Positions 33,868-43,159 of a stretch of 64,000 nt of DNA are shown one piece after another (positions within the stretch are counted from its first letter, which is position 1; every line of letters begins with the position of its first letter). The DNA is from Rhizobium herbae (GTDB taxonomy: Bacteria; Pseudomonadota; Alphaproteobacteria; Rhizobiales; Rhizobiaceae): contig NZ_JAEUAO010000003.1 of the NCBI RefSeq assembly GCF_019511375.1, forward strand, positions 62,001-126,000, read 5' to 3'. Made by a program: the position numbers and the translations under genes. A model generated the notes under the pieces. That model did no database searches. It saw only the letters and a list, made by a program, of their open reading frames with translations, and was not told where the DNA came from.

Positions 33868-35241
33868 TCAGGCGGCTTTGCTGAAGGTTCGTCCTTCCCT
33901 GCCAAGATAGGCGTCGAAAGCCGCAGCGACGGACCGGACGATGAAGCGATATTGCTCGTTCACACGAACTGCACCTCCTGCCATGAGAACAAGACCGTCG
34001 CCAAGCAGCTCGTCCAGCTTCGGGTTGTTTTCGAGGACAAGCCCGGGATCGAAGCCATGCCTTGCGGCGATCGCCGCGACATCGACGGAGAAATCACACA
34101 TGACCCGCTCAATAAGTTCTGCCCGGAACCGGTCTTCAGGTGTCAGATGATATCCCTTGGCGATGGCAAGCTCGCCAGCGGCAACGCGGTCGGCATAGAG
34201 CCCCGTGGGTACTTCGTTCTGGGCATAGCCTTGCGCAAATTTTCCGATCGCCGAGGCACCAAGGCCGATGAGCGCGGTGCAATCGTCCGTGGTGTAACCC
34301 TGGAAATTACGATGGAGTCGGCCGCTCATCCGCGCCACCGAGAGTTCGTCATCCAGCAAGGCGAAGTGATCCAGTCCTATCCTTGCGTATCCGGCGGCAA
34401 CGAGTGCCTTCGCGATGGCTTGCTGCTGCTCACCTCGCGCATGCGCATCCGGCAATACGGCTTCGTCGATCATCCGCTGATGTTTCTTGAAGGCCGGGAT
34501 ATGGGCATAGCCGAACACGGCAAACCGGTCCGGACGCATGGCAATCGCCGCCTCGACCGTTGCGACGCAGGAATCGACCGTTTGATGAGGCAGCCCGTAA
34601 ATCAGGTCGAAATTCAGACGTGTAACACCTGCATCTCTCAGACGCTCCACTGCCAGCGCGGAAACCTCGAGGCTTTGAATGCGGTTGATCGCTTTCTGGA
34701 CGACCGGGTCGAAGCTCTGCACGCCAAGGCTTGCGCGCGTGACACCCGCCTGGCCAAGAGCAGCGGCCATCTCGCCAGACAGGGTTCGCGGGTCGATTTC
34801 AACCGCCGTATTGAGTGCCGGCGCACATCCGAGCTTGCTTCGGATGGCGTCCATCAGCGCGATGAATTCGCCGGGTTGAATAATCGTCGGCGTACCGCCG
34901 CCAAAATGGATTTCTCCGACCGAGAGGCTCTGGTTGCGTAACTGTGCAACCAGTTCGATCTCACGATGCAGAACATCGAGATAATCCAGGATCGGCCGAT
35001 CGCGTTGGGTGATTGTCGTGTGGCAGCCGCAGTACCAGCACATCGAGCGGCAGAACGGAATATGAAGATAGAGCGACGTGGGCTCGCCGGTGGGAATGGA
35101 TGCGATCCAGTCGGCATAGATCGTCTTGTCGGGCATCGCGGCAAAGTGCGGAGCTGTCGGATAGCTGGTGTAACGAGGCAGACGCGCCTCGCCGTATTTT
35201 TCCATGATTGCCTGGGCCATCGGGCTCTCTTTGCTGTTCAT
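33868..35241 (-). CDS. hemN: Oxygen-independent coproporphyrinogen III oxidase
   Basis: A 457-residue radical-SAM enzyme that converts coproporphyrinogen III to protoporphyrinogen IX without oxygen (haem synthesis under low oxygen). YLHIPFCRSMCWYCGC (about residues 58-73) has the CxxxCxxC iron-sulphur motif with an extra Cys, GGGTP follows, and the C-terminus has the HemN domain (GYTTDDCTALIGLGASAI). Length fits the family. The start ATG at 35241 could be replaced by the internal ATG at 35220 (MAQAIMEKYG). An anaerobox lies about 40 bp upstream. It has no operon partner. Confidence 0.92.
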   Translation of the reverse strand: MNSKESPMAQAIMEKYGEARLPRYTSYPTAPHFAAMPDKTIYADWIASIPTGEPTSLYLHIPFCRSMCWYCGCHTTITQRDRPILDYLDVLHREIELVAQLRNQSLSVGEIHFGGGTPTIIQPGEFIALMDAIRSKLGCAPALNTAVEIDPRTLSGEMAAALGQAGVTRASLGVQSFDPVVQKAINRIQSLEVSALAVERLRDAGVTRLNFDLIYGLPHQTVDSCVATVEAAIAMRPDRFAVFGYAHIPAFKKHQRMIDEAVLPDAHARGEQQQAIAKALVAAGYARIGLDHFALLDDELSVARMSGRLHRNFQGYTTDDCTALIGLGASAIGKFAQGYAQNEVPTGLYADRVAAGELAIAKGYHLTPEDRFRAELIERVMCDFSVDVAAIAARHGFDPGLVLENNPKLDELLGDGLVLMAGGAVRVNEQYRFIVRSVAAAFDAYLGREGRTFSKAA

Positions 35242-35278
35242 CGTGCCGCAAACCTAAGACACGGCCGCCTACCGGTCT

Positions 35279-35292
35279 TTGAGCGAGGTCAA
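35279..35292 (-). promoter_or_regulatory. FNR/FixK-type anaerobox upstream of hemN
   Basis: Minus strand TTGACCTCGCTCAA fits TTGAY-N4-RTCAA except one base in the right arm. Its centre is about 44 bp from the hemN start, a good position for activation by a rhizobial FNR/FixK-type regulator, the usual control of hemN. Confidence 0.6.
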
Positions 35293-35574
35293 TGAAATTT
35301 CCGCATTTGCGACGATTGTTTGCCCGCAAGCAAATTGGCACCCGCCTTGCGTTGCTCTTTGGCTGCGAGGTCAGCGGGGCGCTTCTTTGCAACCCAGGCG
35401 GCTCCGGTGGTGGAAGGCGTGAAACACGCTCACACCCTCGAACGCACCGGTCTTGGATCCGTAGTCCCCGCCCTCGAAAACGGCGGACCATCCTCCACGG
35501 AAACGCCGGTAGCATCAGCGACCACTTGAGAATTTTCGATCGGCGGCTTTTATCCATGAAGGAAGTGGCTGCGC
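35293..35574. other. Interval with no recognised gene
   Basis: No ORF here has a convincing start, RBS or recognisable product. The open frames are shadows of hemN and the GYD-domain gene. Nothing further is seen. Confidence 0.5.
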
Positions 35575-35901
35575 CTATGCTGCCGGTGGACGATAGCGAA
35601 TGGACTTTGCCTTTCCCAGGGCGTCCATCGTATCCTCCACCGTCAGCAGGACAGTGGTCTCAAAAGAGCTGAGCGCACCTCCGGCGCCAATAGCAACCGC
35701 GACAGCCGCCATCGATACGTTGTCAGCAGCTTCCCATAAATTCCAACCATCATGCTCGCCAAAGGCGTACCAGAACCCGTGAAGCTTGCCGCCCACGGAT
35801 TCAATGTAGGTACGTGCCGCCTCTCGACGATCCTCGGGCTTTTCGATCATGCGTGCCCAAGTCTCGGGCGTGTAGCTGAAACGCGTGAGATACATGGCCA
35901 T
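35575..35901 (-). CDS. GYD-domain protein
   Basis: A 108-residue protein of the small ferredoxin-like GYD family (MYLTRFSYTPETWARMIEKPEDR...FWYAFGEHDGWNLWEAADNVSMAAVAVAIGAGGALSSFETTVLLT). The expected G-[YW]-D-like turn is present as HDGWNL. These proteins have no known enzymatic role and are often dimeric. The ATG at 35901 follows AAGGAGGAGGCA. Single gene. Confidence 0.82.
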   Translation of the reverse strand: MAMYLTRFSYTPETWARMIEKPEDRREAARTYIESVGGKLHGFWYAFGEHDGWNLWEAADNVSMAAVAVAIGAGGALSSFETTVLLTVEDTMDALGKAKSIRYRPPAA

Positions 35902-36610
35902 GGTTTGCCTCCTCCTTCAGAACAAACCAGTTAACGCTCAAGCCCGGGAGAACGCGAGTCATATCTGCGCGTGCCGTTGGGAAGCCACGCGCGAACGGAT
36001 CGGATGGTTTCGCAAGCGCGCCGCCCTTGTCGACCGTGCGATGGTAAACTGTGGATTCGAGCGATGCGCTCCCCCCATAGGCCCGCCGGATCAGCCATAG
36101 GTCCTATCCACGGATGGACTTTGGTCTGACGGTTTGCGGCATAGGTCGCATGCCTTTTTAAGCGGGAACGAAACCCTATTTTCATGGTTGGAGACTTGCC
36201 GCCTCCCCCGAAGCGGCTCATGTGAATGCCCCTTCTCCTGGCCCGCTGCGATCCCGCAACGGGCCACCTTTTTGGGACGCTGCACGACCGGTCGATTGCG
36301 AGGAACATGATCACCTTGCCCTCGCACAAGCGGCACAGCCCGAAATTTTCCTCGCTCCGGAACAATTGGTGGCGGACTTTGGTTCATGCTGGCCAGGACG
36401 GTGGACGGATCAGTTGTGCGGCTCACGAATCAGCCGGGGCCAAGGCAGCAAGATCGTCCATGTGAAGCAGCTTGCAGTCACATCCGGGAGCCGGAGCCCT
36501 TCTGACCGAGACAACCAACCAGGCCGTGCGTACGACGGACGTGTTCCGCAGCCTCAGCGCGCAGTGGCGATTCAGGCTGTTGGCTTCCACCTTAGCAAAG
36601 GCGAAGTCCA
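35902..36610. other. 709-bp interval without a supported gene
   Basis: Several open frames exist on both strands, but none shows a recognisable product, and their amino-acid composition is out-of-frame-like (rich in R, S, P). The possible EcfG-type promoter at 36359-36384 is the only site seen; it could give a long leader to the gene at 36611. Confidence 0.45.
36359..36384 (+). promoter_or_regulatory. Weak EcfG-type promoter
   Basis: Plus strand: GGAAC, 17 bases, GGTT. The nearest downstream gene (36611) is more than 220 bp away, so its target is unclear and chance occurrence cannot be excluded. Confidence 0.3.
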
Positions 36611-37120
36611 ATGAAGACATCATGGATCCGTGCCGCGACCGTGGCCTTGATCGCTCTGCCCCACCCTGCCCTGGCCGACGAAGCCGGGTTCCTGCGGTCG
36701 CTGCGTGGTGCGTGGTCAGGCACGGGCACGGTCACATTGAGGATCGGGTCTTCCCCGCTGAATGTATTTTGCGATTTCAAAACCAACACCGCCGGCACAT
36801 CGCTCGCGATGAGGGGCTCGTGCCGTGGCCTTGTGGTTGTGCACCGAACAGTTTCCGCGGACATTCAGGCCACCGGCCCAAGATATAGCGGAACTTATCT
36901 TGGGCCATCAGGAGTGCCGTCGAAGCTGTCCGGGACGCGCACCGGGAATTCAATCGCCCTTGCGATACGCTGGGGCCGTGAAATTAACGGCGACCGCTTC
37001 GCCAGGATGACAATCGAAAAGGTCGGCGGCAATCGCCTCAGGCTGCGTACCATCGACAGGGATCTCAAAACCGGAACGGACTTGGTGACGAGCGACATTC
37101 GATTGTCCCGATACCGCTAA
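36611..37120 (+). CDS. Exported hypothetical protein
   Basis: A 169-residue protein with a Sec signal peptide (MKTSWIRAATVALIALPHPALA, cleavage before DEAG) and a beta-rich mature part (AWSGTGTVTLRIGSS, CDFKTN, SGTYLGPSG, IRLSRYR), possibly a small beta-barrel of the lipocalin/calycin type. It would act in the periplasm. AAGGCGAAG precedes the ATG at 36611. No named family assigned. It lies upstream of the ABC/lipocalin operon but 205 bp away. Confidence 0.68.
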   Translation: MKTSWIRAATVALIALPHPALADEAGFLRSLRGAWSGTGTVTLRIGSSPLNVFCDFKTNTAGTSLAMRGSCRGLVVVHRTVSADIQATGPRYSGTYLGPSGVPSKLSGTRTGNSIALAIRWGREINGDRFARMTIEKVGGNRLRLRTIDRDLKTGTDLVTSDIRLSRYR

Positions 37121-37325
37121 GCGGCGCGCAATCGCCGCTGCCACTTGATGTCCGGTTCAAATTGTCGATTGTTCTCTTTCCACCAAGAAGTTCCCGAGGG
37201 GCCCGTTCGAAGATCTTGATGTGGCGTCGCTGGTCTTTGCTAAAAATTGCCCCCCAACACGGGTTACAAACCTCGTCCCCAAGCCTACATACATTCACGT
37301 CCCTGCATTGATCGATCTGTGCCTA

Positions 37326-37982
37326 ATGCTTCTCTCTCTGCGAAACGTCAGCAAATCGTACACGACCGCCGAGGGACGACTCGACATCCTGAAGGCCATC
37401 GATTTCGATCTCGACGCCGGCGAGAGTGTCGCGCTGACGGGAGAGTCAGGAAGCGGCAAGAGCACGCTACTCCACCTCGCCGGCGGCCTTGACCATCCCG
37501 ATACCGGGCAGATCCTTTCGGCCGGTCGGGATATCGCCGCACTGGATGATCGGGGAAGGGCCGAATATCGGCGTGCGGCGGTCGGGCTGGTGTTCCAACA
37601 GTTCAATCTGATTCCGTCGCTCGACGTCGCAGCCAACATTTCCTTTCATGCGAAGCTCGCCGGGCGGCACGACCGGGAGTGGGAAAGGGAGCTTGTGGGG
37701 CGGCTCGGGGTCGAGGCCCTTCTTTCTCGATACCCCGAGCAGTTGTCCGGAGGACAACAGCAGAGGGTGGCCATCGGCAGGACACTGGCCGCCCGGCCGC
37801 CCCTGGTTCTCGCCGACGAACCGACCGGAAATCTCGACGAATCGACCGGAGACGCCGTCATCGGCATCATGCTTTCGCTGACGAAGAGTGCCGGCGCCGC
37901 GCTGCTGATGGTGACGCATTCTTCAAGGTTGGCGCAGATGCTCGACCGCAAGGTTCATCTCAGTGGCGGAAAGATCGTCTGA
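37326..37982 (+). CDS. ABC transporter ATP-binding protein (LolD/MacB type, attE-like)
   Basis: A 218-residue ATPase. Walker A GESGSGKST (about residue 40), Q-loop FQQFNLIPS, signature LSGGQQQR (about 142), Walker B LVLADEPTGNLD and H-loop THSS are all present. The VFQQFNL and LADEPTGNLD motifs are those of the LolD/MacB class, which power FtsX-like permeases moving substrates in or out of the membrane rather than across it. The start ATG at 37326 has only a weak RBS; earlier in-frame codons cannot be ruled out. ATGA overlap with the permease. Confidence 0.82.
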   Translation: MLLSLRNVSKSYTTAEGRLDILKAIDFDLDAGESVALTGESGSGKSTLLHLAGGLDHPDTGQILSAGRDIAALDDRGRAEYRRAAVGLVFQQFNLIPSLDVAANISFHAKLAGRHDREWERELVGRLGVEALLSRYPEQLSGGQQQRVAIGRTLAARPPLVLADEPTGNLDESTGDAVIGIMLSLTKSAGAALLMVTHSSRLAQMLDRKVHLSGGKIV

Positions 37983-40393
37983 TGCTCTGGACCGCCGCTA
38001 CGGCTCTCCTCTCGCATTGGCGTCGTCGACCCCTGCAACTCGCTACGCTTGTCCTCGGGCTCTCTCTGGCGACCGCGCTGTGGTCGGGGGTCCAGGCGAT
38101 CAACGCGGAGGCCCGGGCGAGCTACGCGCGGGCTTCCTCGGTGCTTGATCAGAAGGAGTTGACGCAACTCGTGCCACGCCGCGGCGACTCCATCCCGCAA
38201 GGGACCTACACGAAATTGAGACGAGCCGGCTGGAATGTTTCTCCTGTTATCGAGGGTGACCATCGCATCGGAAACACGCGTGTGCGGCTGATCGGCATCG
38301 ATCCGCTGACAATGCCGGCGAAAGCGGGCGGCTTCAAAACCGGAGACACAAGCAATCTCACCGCCTTCATGTCGCAGCCCGGCGTCCTCATCGTCTCGCA
38401 GGGGACGGCTCTGAAGCTCAAGGGTCAGACCCGGATGCAACTCCAGATTTCGCCGGATATGCCGGATGGAGCCGCATTCACGGATATAGGCATCGCCGAA
38501 AGCGTTCTTGACAGGCGGGGCGAACTGAGCCGGCTCCTTGTTGCTGTGGAACAACGCCCGGATCTGCCGTCGCTCGGCACGCTCGCACCCGAGATCGCAC
38601 TGAGGGAGCCGGGAGATCGACCCGATGTCGCGCAACTCACCGATAGTTTTCACCTCAACCTGACCGCATTCGGGTTCCTCGCCTTTGTTGTCGGGCTTTT
38701 CATCGTCTACGCGACGGTCGGTCTTGCCTTCGAGCAGCGCCGAACGACCTTTCGGACCTTGCGCTCGCTCGGGCTCCCTCTGTCGTCGCTGACCCTGCTG
38801 CTGGTGGCGGAGCTTCTGGTGCTGGCGTTCGTTGCCGGGGTGGTCGGCGTGGGAATAGGATATATTGTCGCCTCCCTGTTGCTGCCGGACGTGGCGGCAA
38901 CTCTGCAGGGCCTCTACGGAGCGAGCGTGCCATCGGCGCTGTCCATCCGGCCTTCATGGTGGGCAACCGGTCTCGCAATGGCGATTGCCGGAACGATCGT
39001 CTCGTCGGCTGAGAGCCTCTGGCGGGTCCGCAGCATGCCGTTGCTGACCGCAGCGCAGCCACGCGCCTGGTTACGTGCGACGACAGTCGGCATCCGGCTG
39101 CAACTTACGGTCGGCCTGCTATTGCTGATCATGTCAGGCGCTTTGGCCACGTTCGGGCACGGGCTGATGGCAGGGTTCGCTGTATTGGGATGTCTGCTGC
39201 TGGGGGCAGCCCTGATGCTTCCCGGGGTGCTGTCTGCTTGTCTTGCAGTCCTGCAGAAGCGCTCGTCGAGGGCACTCGTCACCTGGTTCTGGGCCGATAC
39301 ACGCCAGCAACTGCCGGGGCTCAGCCTGGCTCTTATGGCGCTCCTGCTCGCTTTGGCAGCCAATGTCGGCGTCGGCACGATGGTGTCCAGCTTCCGCATG
39401 ACCTTCATCGGGTGGCTCGACCAGCGGCTCGCGGCAGAGCTTTATGTCATGGCGCGCGACGAAAGCGAGGCATCTCGGTTGCGGGCATGGCTGCCGGCCC
39501 GTTCGACATCGGTGCTTCCCATCTGGAGCGTGGCAGGCGAGGTGCTTGGCGAAAGGCTGGAGATCTTCGGCGCGGCGGCAGACGATCCCACTTACCGGGA
39601 CAACTGGCCACTCCTGTCCGGTACTGTCGATGTGTGGGATCGTATTGCGGCAGGGCGGGGTGTCCTTGTCAACGAGCAGTTCTGGCGTCGGAAGGGTGTT
39701 GGTATTGGGACTGGTCTCGTATTACCCGGCGGATGGGAGGTGCCGATCGTCGGGGTCTATTCCGACTACGGCAATCCGAAAGGGCAGGTTATTGTGGGAA
39801 TAGACGCGTTCGCCGCACACTACCCCCAAGTTTCGAAACTGCGATACGGCGTGCGTGTTCCGCCGGCTGATGCCGCGGGCTTGAAGGAGCGCCTGATATC
39901 CGAATTTGGCCTGCCGGCCCAGAACGTCATCGACCAAACCACCTTGAAACGGCAATCGCGCGCCGTCTTCGATCGGACATTTGTGGTGACCGGTGCGCTC
40001 AATGCCTTCACACTCGGCGTTGCGGGCTTTGCGATGTTTTCCAGCCTGCTGACTCTTTCGGGCATTCGGCTGCCTCAGCTTGCGCCTCTCTGGGCCATGG
40101 GGATCAGGCGGCGCGACCTCGCCTTGCTTGAAGTGCTGCGCACTCTGGCGCTCTGGCTCGCCACCTTCATTGCCGCCGTACCTGTCGGCCTGGCGCTGGC
40201 CTGGGTGCTGCTGTCAATTGTTAATGTCGAAGCCTTCGGCTGGCGTCTCCCGATGCGGATTTTCCCGAGGGATTGGTTAATCCTTGCGATAGTGGCTCTG
40301 TCGGCGGCGATCGTGTCCATCTTCGTGCCACTCAGACGCCTGGCAACGATCGCACCGTCGGATCTGCTGAGGGTGTTTGCCAATGAACGTTAG
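37982..40393 (+). CDS. FtsX-like ABC transporter permease (attG-like)
   Basis: An 803-residue MacB/FtsX-type permease with two copies of the FtsX unit: an N-terminal helix, a periplasmic domain, then four-helix bundles around 225-420 (LTAFGFLAFVVGLFIVYATVGLAF ... LEQRRTTFRTLRSLGL) and 670-800 (ALNAFTLGVAGFAMFSSLLTL ... LRRLATIAPSDLLRVF). The RTLRSLGLP and MGIRRRDL segments are the usual coupling helices. The true start is ATG 37982, overlapping the ATPase stop; an ORF reading from 37679 lies inside the ATPase gene in another frame. Confidence 0.85.
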   Translation: MLWTAATALLSHWRRRPLQLATLVLGLSLATALWSGVQAINAEARASYARASSVLDQKELTQLVPRRGDSIPQGTYTKLRRAGWNVSPVIEGDHRIGNTRVRLIGIDPLTMPAKAGGFKTGDTSNLTAFMSQPGVLIVSQGTALKLKGQTRMQLQISPDMPDGAAFTDIGIAESVLDRRGELSRLLVAVEQRPDLPSLGTLAPEIALREPGDRPDVAQLTDSFHLNLTAFGFLAFVVGLFIVYATVGLAFEQRRTTFRTLRSLGLPLSSLTLLLVAELLVLAFVAGVVGVGIGYIVASLLLPDVAATLQGLYGASVPSALSIRPSWWATGLAMAIAGTIVSSAESLWRVRSMPLLTAAQPRAWLRATTVGIRLQLTVGLLLLIMSGALATFGHGLMAGFAVLGCLLLGAALMLPGVLSACLAVLQKRSSRALVTWFWADTRQQLPGLSLALMALLLALAANVGVGTMVSSFRMTFIGWLDQRLAAELYVMARDESEASRLRAWLPARSTSVLPIWSVAGEVLGERLEIFGAAADDPTYRDNWPLLSGTVDVWDRIAAGRGVLVNEQFWRRKGVGIGTGLVLPGGWEVPIVGVYSDYGNPKGQVIVGIDAFAAHYPQVSKLRYGVRVPPADAAGLKERLISEFGLPAQNVIDQTTLKRQSRAVFDRTFVVTGALNAFTLGVAGFAMFSSLLTLSGIRLPQLAPLWAMGIRRRDLALLEVLRTLALWLATFIAAVPVGLALAWVLLSIVNVEAFGWRLPMRIFPRDWLILAIVALSAAIVSIFVPLRRLATIAPSDLLRVFANER

Positions 40394-41456
40394 GCGTATC
40401 GTGGCGAGCGTGCTGACCGCAACCTTGGTTCTCGTCCTTCCGAAAGCCGGCATCCCGCAAGGGTTTGCCGGGCTTGGCTCGACCGCGGACAGTTTCGCCA
40501 TCCCCCATCCAGGCGGTCGACTTGCGTTTCCCGCCGATCACGGTCCCCATCCCGATTTCCGGATCGAATGGTGGTACGCCACGGCGAACCTTCAGGCAGA
40601 GGACGGGACGGTATTCGGCGTTCAATGGACACTCTTTCGTTCGGCGCTTGCGCCGAGGACCGAGAGCGGTTGGTTGGACCCGCAGATCTGGATGGGCCAT
40701 GCCGCGATTACCACGAAAGACAAGCATTTCGTAGCCGAACGGCTTGCCCGTGGAGGCGTCGGCCAGGCAGGTGTCGTGGCCGAGCCGTTTTTCGCCTGGA
40801 TTGACGATTGGGAAATGAAGGGCCTACCACATTCGGGAGCCGATCAGCTCGACAAAGTCAGCTTGCGCGCGACCGGTAAGGATTTCAGCTACAGGCTCGA
40901 ACTCTCGGCCAAGGGTCCCCTTGTGCTGCAGGGAGACCAGGGCTATTCGGTGAAATCGGCGGAGGGGCAGGCGAGTTACTATTATTCGCAACCTTTTTAC
41001 GAAGTCTCCGGGTCGGTCGATATCGACGGCAAGGCTGTTCGCGTCCGCGGGAAGGCGTGGCTTGATCGGGAATGGTCCTCGCAGCCCCTGGCCAAGGACC
41101 AGACCGGGTGGGAGTGGTTTTCTCTCCATCTGAACTCCGGCGAGAAGCTGATGGCGTTTCGGCTTCGCAGCGCTCGCGGCGGCTACACATCCGCGAACTG
41201 GATTTCCCCGGCGGGTAATCCTACTCCCCTGCCAGTCGGATCACTGCAGATCACGCCAGTCCGCATTGCCCGTGTGGGGAACAAGGACATTCCAGTGGCC
41301 TGGCGCGTCCAGATCCCGGCACGCGGGTTCGACGTGACGACCAGGCCTTTGAATGACCAGGCATGGATGGCAACCACGACCCCATACTGGGAGGGACCAA
41401 TTACATTCGAAGGAAGTGCAAAGGGGTCGGGCTACCTGGAAATGACAGGATACTAA
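40383..41456 (+). CDS. CrtC/AttH lipocalin-like exported protein
   Basis: A 357-residue protein with a signal peptide (VRRIVASVLTATLVLVLPKAG) and a lipocalin-like fold of the CrtC/AttH type: HPDFRIEWWYATANLQ near residue 60, then QWTLFRSA, MGHAAIT, GKAWLDREWSS, DQTGWEWFSLHLNSGEKLMAFRLR. AttH of Agrobacterium and such proteins pair with an ABC transporter. The ATG at 40383 overlaps the permease stop by 11 bp. The likely function is binding or handling a lipid-like substrate of the transporter; the substrate is unknown. Confidence 0.83.
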   Translation: MNVRRIVASVLTATLVLVLPKAGIPQGFAGLGSTADSFAIPHPGGRLAFPADHGPHPDFRIEWWYATANLQAEDGTVFGVQWTLFRSALAPRTESGWLDPQIWMGHAAITTKDKHFVAERLARGGVGQAGVVAEPFFAWIDDWEMKGLPHSGADQLDKVSLRATGKDFSYRLELSAKGPLVLQGDQGYSVKSAEGQASYYYSQPFYEVSGSVDIDGKAVRVRGKAWLDREWSSQPLAKDQTGWEWFSLHLNSGEKLMAFRLRSARGGYTSANWISPAGNPTPLPVGSLQITPVRIARVGNKDIPVAWRVQIPARGFDVTTRPLNDQAWMATTTPYWEGPITFEGSAKGSGYLEMTGY

Positions 41457-41512
41457 CCTTCATTGTCGACGGCTTATGGGCGTAACTGGCTACGCTCATA
41501 TCTTGTCGTGCG

Positions 41513-42367
41513 TCAGCGCGCCGCACCACAGCATTTTCTGTATTGCTTACCCGAGCCACATGGGCAGGGATCCGTGCTTCTTCGTTGCAATCGGGCGATA
41601 AGCGGAAGCATCAATGCATGTGGAATCAGGTTAGCGGCAAGTGCTACCAGCTTGGCTGACAGGCTTGGCACGACAAGGCGACGACGGGATTTGAAGCCCT
41701 TCCACGCCCGTTCGGCTACATATTCCGGCTTCAGCTGGGGCAATATCTTAAACAGCGGCGCTTTATTGGCGCCGGACCTTTGGAGGAATTCTGTGGCGAC
41801 AGGGCCCGGAGCAACACATGTGACCGTCACGCCGGTGCCGCGCAGCTCCTGATGTAATGCCTCCGAAAAAGATCGCACGAAGCTTTTGCTGGCGTAGTAA
41901 ACAGCCATATTAGGCCCGGGTGTGAAACTGGCTACAGAAGCAAGGTTGAGCACGCCACCTCGACCGCGGGCAACCATCCCTGGGAGAAAGTAGAGTGTCA
42001 GGTCACTGAGAGCGCGGACGTTGAGGTCGATGATGCCAAGCTGATCCTTCAGCGGAAGTGCCGTGGCTGCTCCACGCAAGCCGTACCCGGCGCTGTTGAC
42101 CAATACATCGCAGACCAAGCCGTTATTGGTGAGAAAATCCTGAAGGCGCGCGGTCGCATCGCCCGCCACAATATCAAGCTCCAGCGTGAAAACGTCGCCT
42201 CCCCTCTGGCGCGCCTCCGAAGCGGCCGCCGACAGCGCTTCAGGCGAACGTGCGACGAGGACGACCGGAGTGCCCTCCTTAGCAGCAATTTTGGCGACTT
42301 CCTTGCCGATGCCCTGGGACGCGCCCACGACAACGACGGCCATGCGAACATTGCTGTGCGCCGTCAT
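41513..42367 (-). CDS. Short-chain dehydrogenase with C-terminal SEC-C zinc motif
   Basis: A 284-residue protein. Residues 1-245 are an SDR: VVGASQGIGKEVA, NSAGYG, SVASFTPG with the catalytic Ser, and YYASKSF (Y and K present). The last 20 residues, DPCPCGSGKQYRKCCG, are a SEC-C zinc-binding motif (CxC-x7/8-CC), normally found at the SecA C-terminus and in unrelated proteins, where it binds zinc and can contact SecB or ribosomes. The substrate of the dehydrogenase is unknown. ATGA overlap with the acyltransferase-like gene upstream. Confidence 0.85.
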   Translation of the reverse strand: MTAHSNVRMAVVVVGASQGIGKEVAKIAAKEGTPVVLVARSPEALSAAASEARQRGGDVFTLELDIVAGDATARLQDFLTNNGLVCDVLVNSAGYGLRGAATALPLKDQLGIIDLNVRALSDLTLYFLPGMVARGRGGVLNLASVASFTPGPNMAVYYASKSFVRSFSEALHQELRGTGVTVTCVAPGPVATEFLQRSGANKAPLFKILPQLKPEYVAERAWKGFKSRRRLVVPSLSAKLVALAANLIPHALMLPLIARLQRRSTDPCPCGSGKQYRKCCGAAR

Positions 42368-43149
42368 AATGCTGCGCCCGGGAGCATTGCCTCGGATAGG
42401 GCTTCACTTTGAGCAAGGTTCGTGATTTCACCCGCGACCTCGTTGTTTAAAATTTGTTCGAAGCGCTCCAACGCACGCGCCACGTTCGCACCATCCATCA
42501 CCCTGTGATCATAGTGAATGCGAACGTTTACCGACCCGTCTTCGCAGATCGGACCATAATTGAGAAGGGTGGTCAAAGGCGTAAGGGGATTGAGCGACTC
42601 TGCGCCGAGGCCCGAATAAACCGACAGCTGGAAAGTGCCGAAATAGTGCCCGCGCTTGCGTGCGATATTCAAGCCGAGCCACATGAGAAGCCATCGGATT
42701 GGTCCCGGCGCATGAGCGATTTTCAACGCGCGCCGGAACTCCTTGATCTCAAGGACTGGACGGGTTCGGGTCGCTTGCATCAACGTCTCCAGTTCCGTGA
42801 CGGATAAGCGCTCCGGACACTTGACGGTACTTAAGAGCACGACTCGCTCCCCGTCATACTCGCGTTCATGGGCAACGGAGGCTACGCTGACCGGGTATTC
42901 ATAGAGCTGGGGTCGGGGGAACTTCACGTAAGCGCGCCGAAGATCCGGTACCTCTCGGGCAAGAAGCGCGTATCCCTTTAGGAAAAGAACCGTCCAGGAT
43001 GGTTTGCTCGGCCCCGTCATTCGCGCCACTTGAAGAGGGCGAAGGTTCATCTGGCGCTGCACCGTGACACGGGGGATCCCGATCGAGAATCGCATCAGAT
43101 CCCCGACAAGGCGCCGTGGTGCGGAAAGCTTGAGGGCTCGTCCTCGCAT
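42364..43149 (-). CDS. Stand-alone 2-oxoacid-dehydrogenase-acyltransferase-like protein
   Basis: A 261-residue protein that looks like the catalytic core of dihydrolipoamide acyltransferases (CoA-dependent acyltransferase fold, the chloramphenicol-acetyltransferase type). The C-terminal VRIHYDHRVMDGANVARALERFEQIL carries the DHRxxDG motif (His and Asp catalytic). It has no lipoyl or peripheral-subunit-binding domains, so it is not a normal E2 component. It may acylate a small molecule or lipid. Middle gene of an operon with the SDR-SEC-C gene and an ICMT-like gene. GAGG precedes the ATG. Confidence 0.72.
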   Translation of the reverse strand: MRGRALKLSAPRRLVGDLMRFSIGIPRVTVQRQMNLRPLQVARMTGPSKPSWTVLFLKGYALLAREVPDLRRAYVKFPRPQLYEYPVSVASVAHEREYDGERVVLLSTVKCPERLSVTELETLMQATRTRPVLEIKEFRRALKIAHAPGPIRWLLMWLGLNIARKRGHYFGTFQLSVYSGLGAESLNPLTPLTTLLNYGPICEDGSVNVRIHYDHRVMDGANVARALERFEQILNNEVAGEITNLAQSEALSEAMLPGAAL

Positions 43150-43159
43150 CAGTTTACCT

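Noticed and set aside
35931..36426. Several 110-145 residue frames in the 35.9-36.6 kb gap
   Set aside because: No RBS, no recognisable motif and shadow-like composition on both strands.
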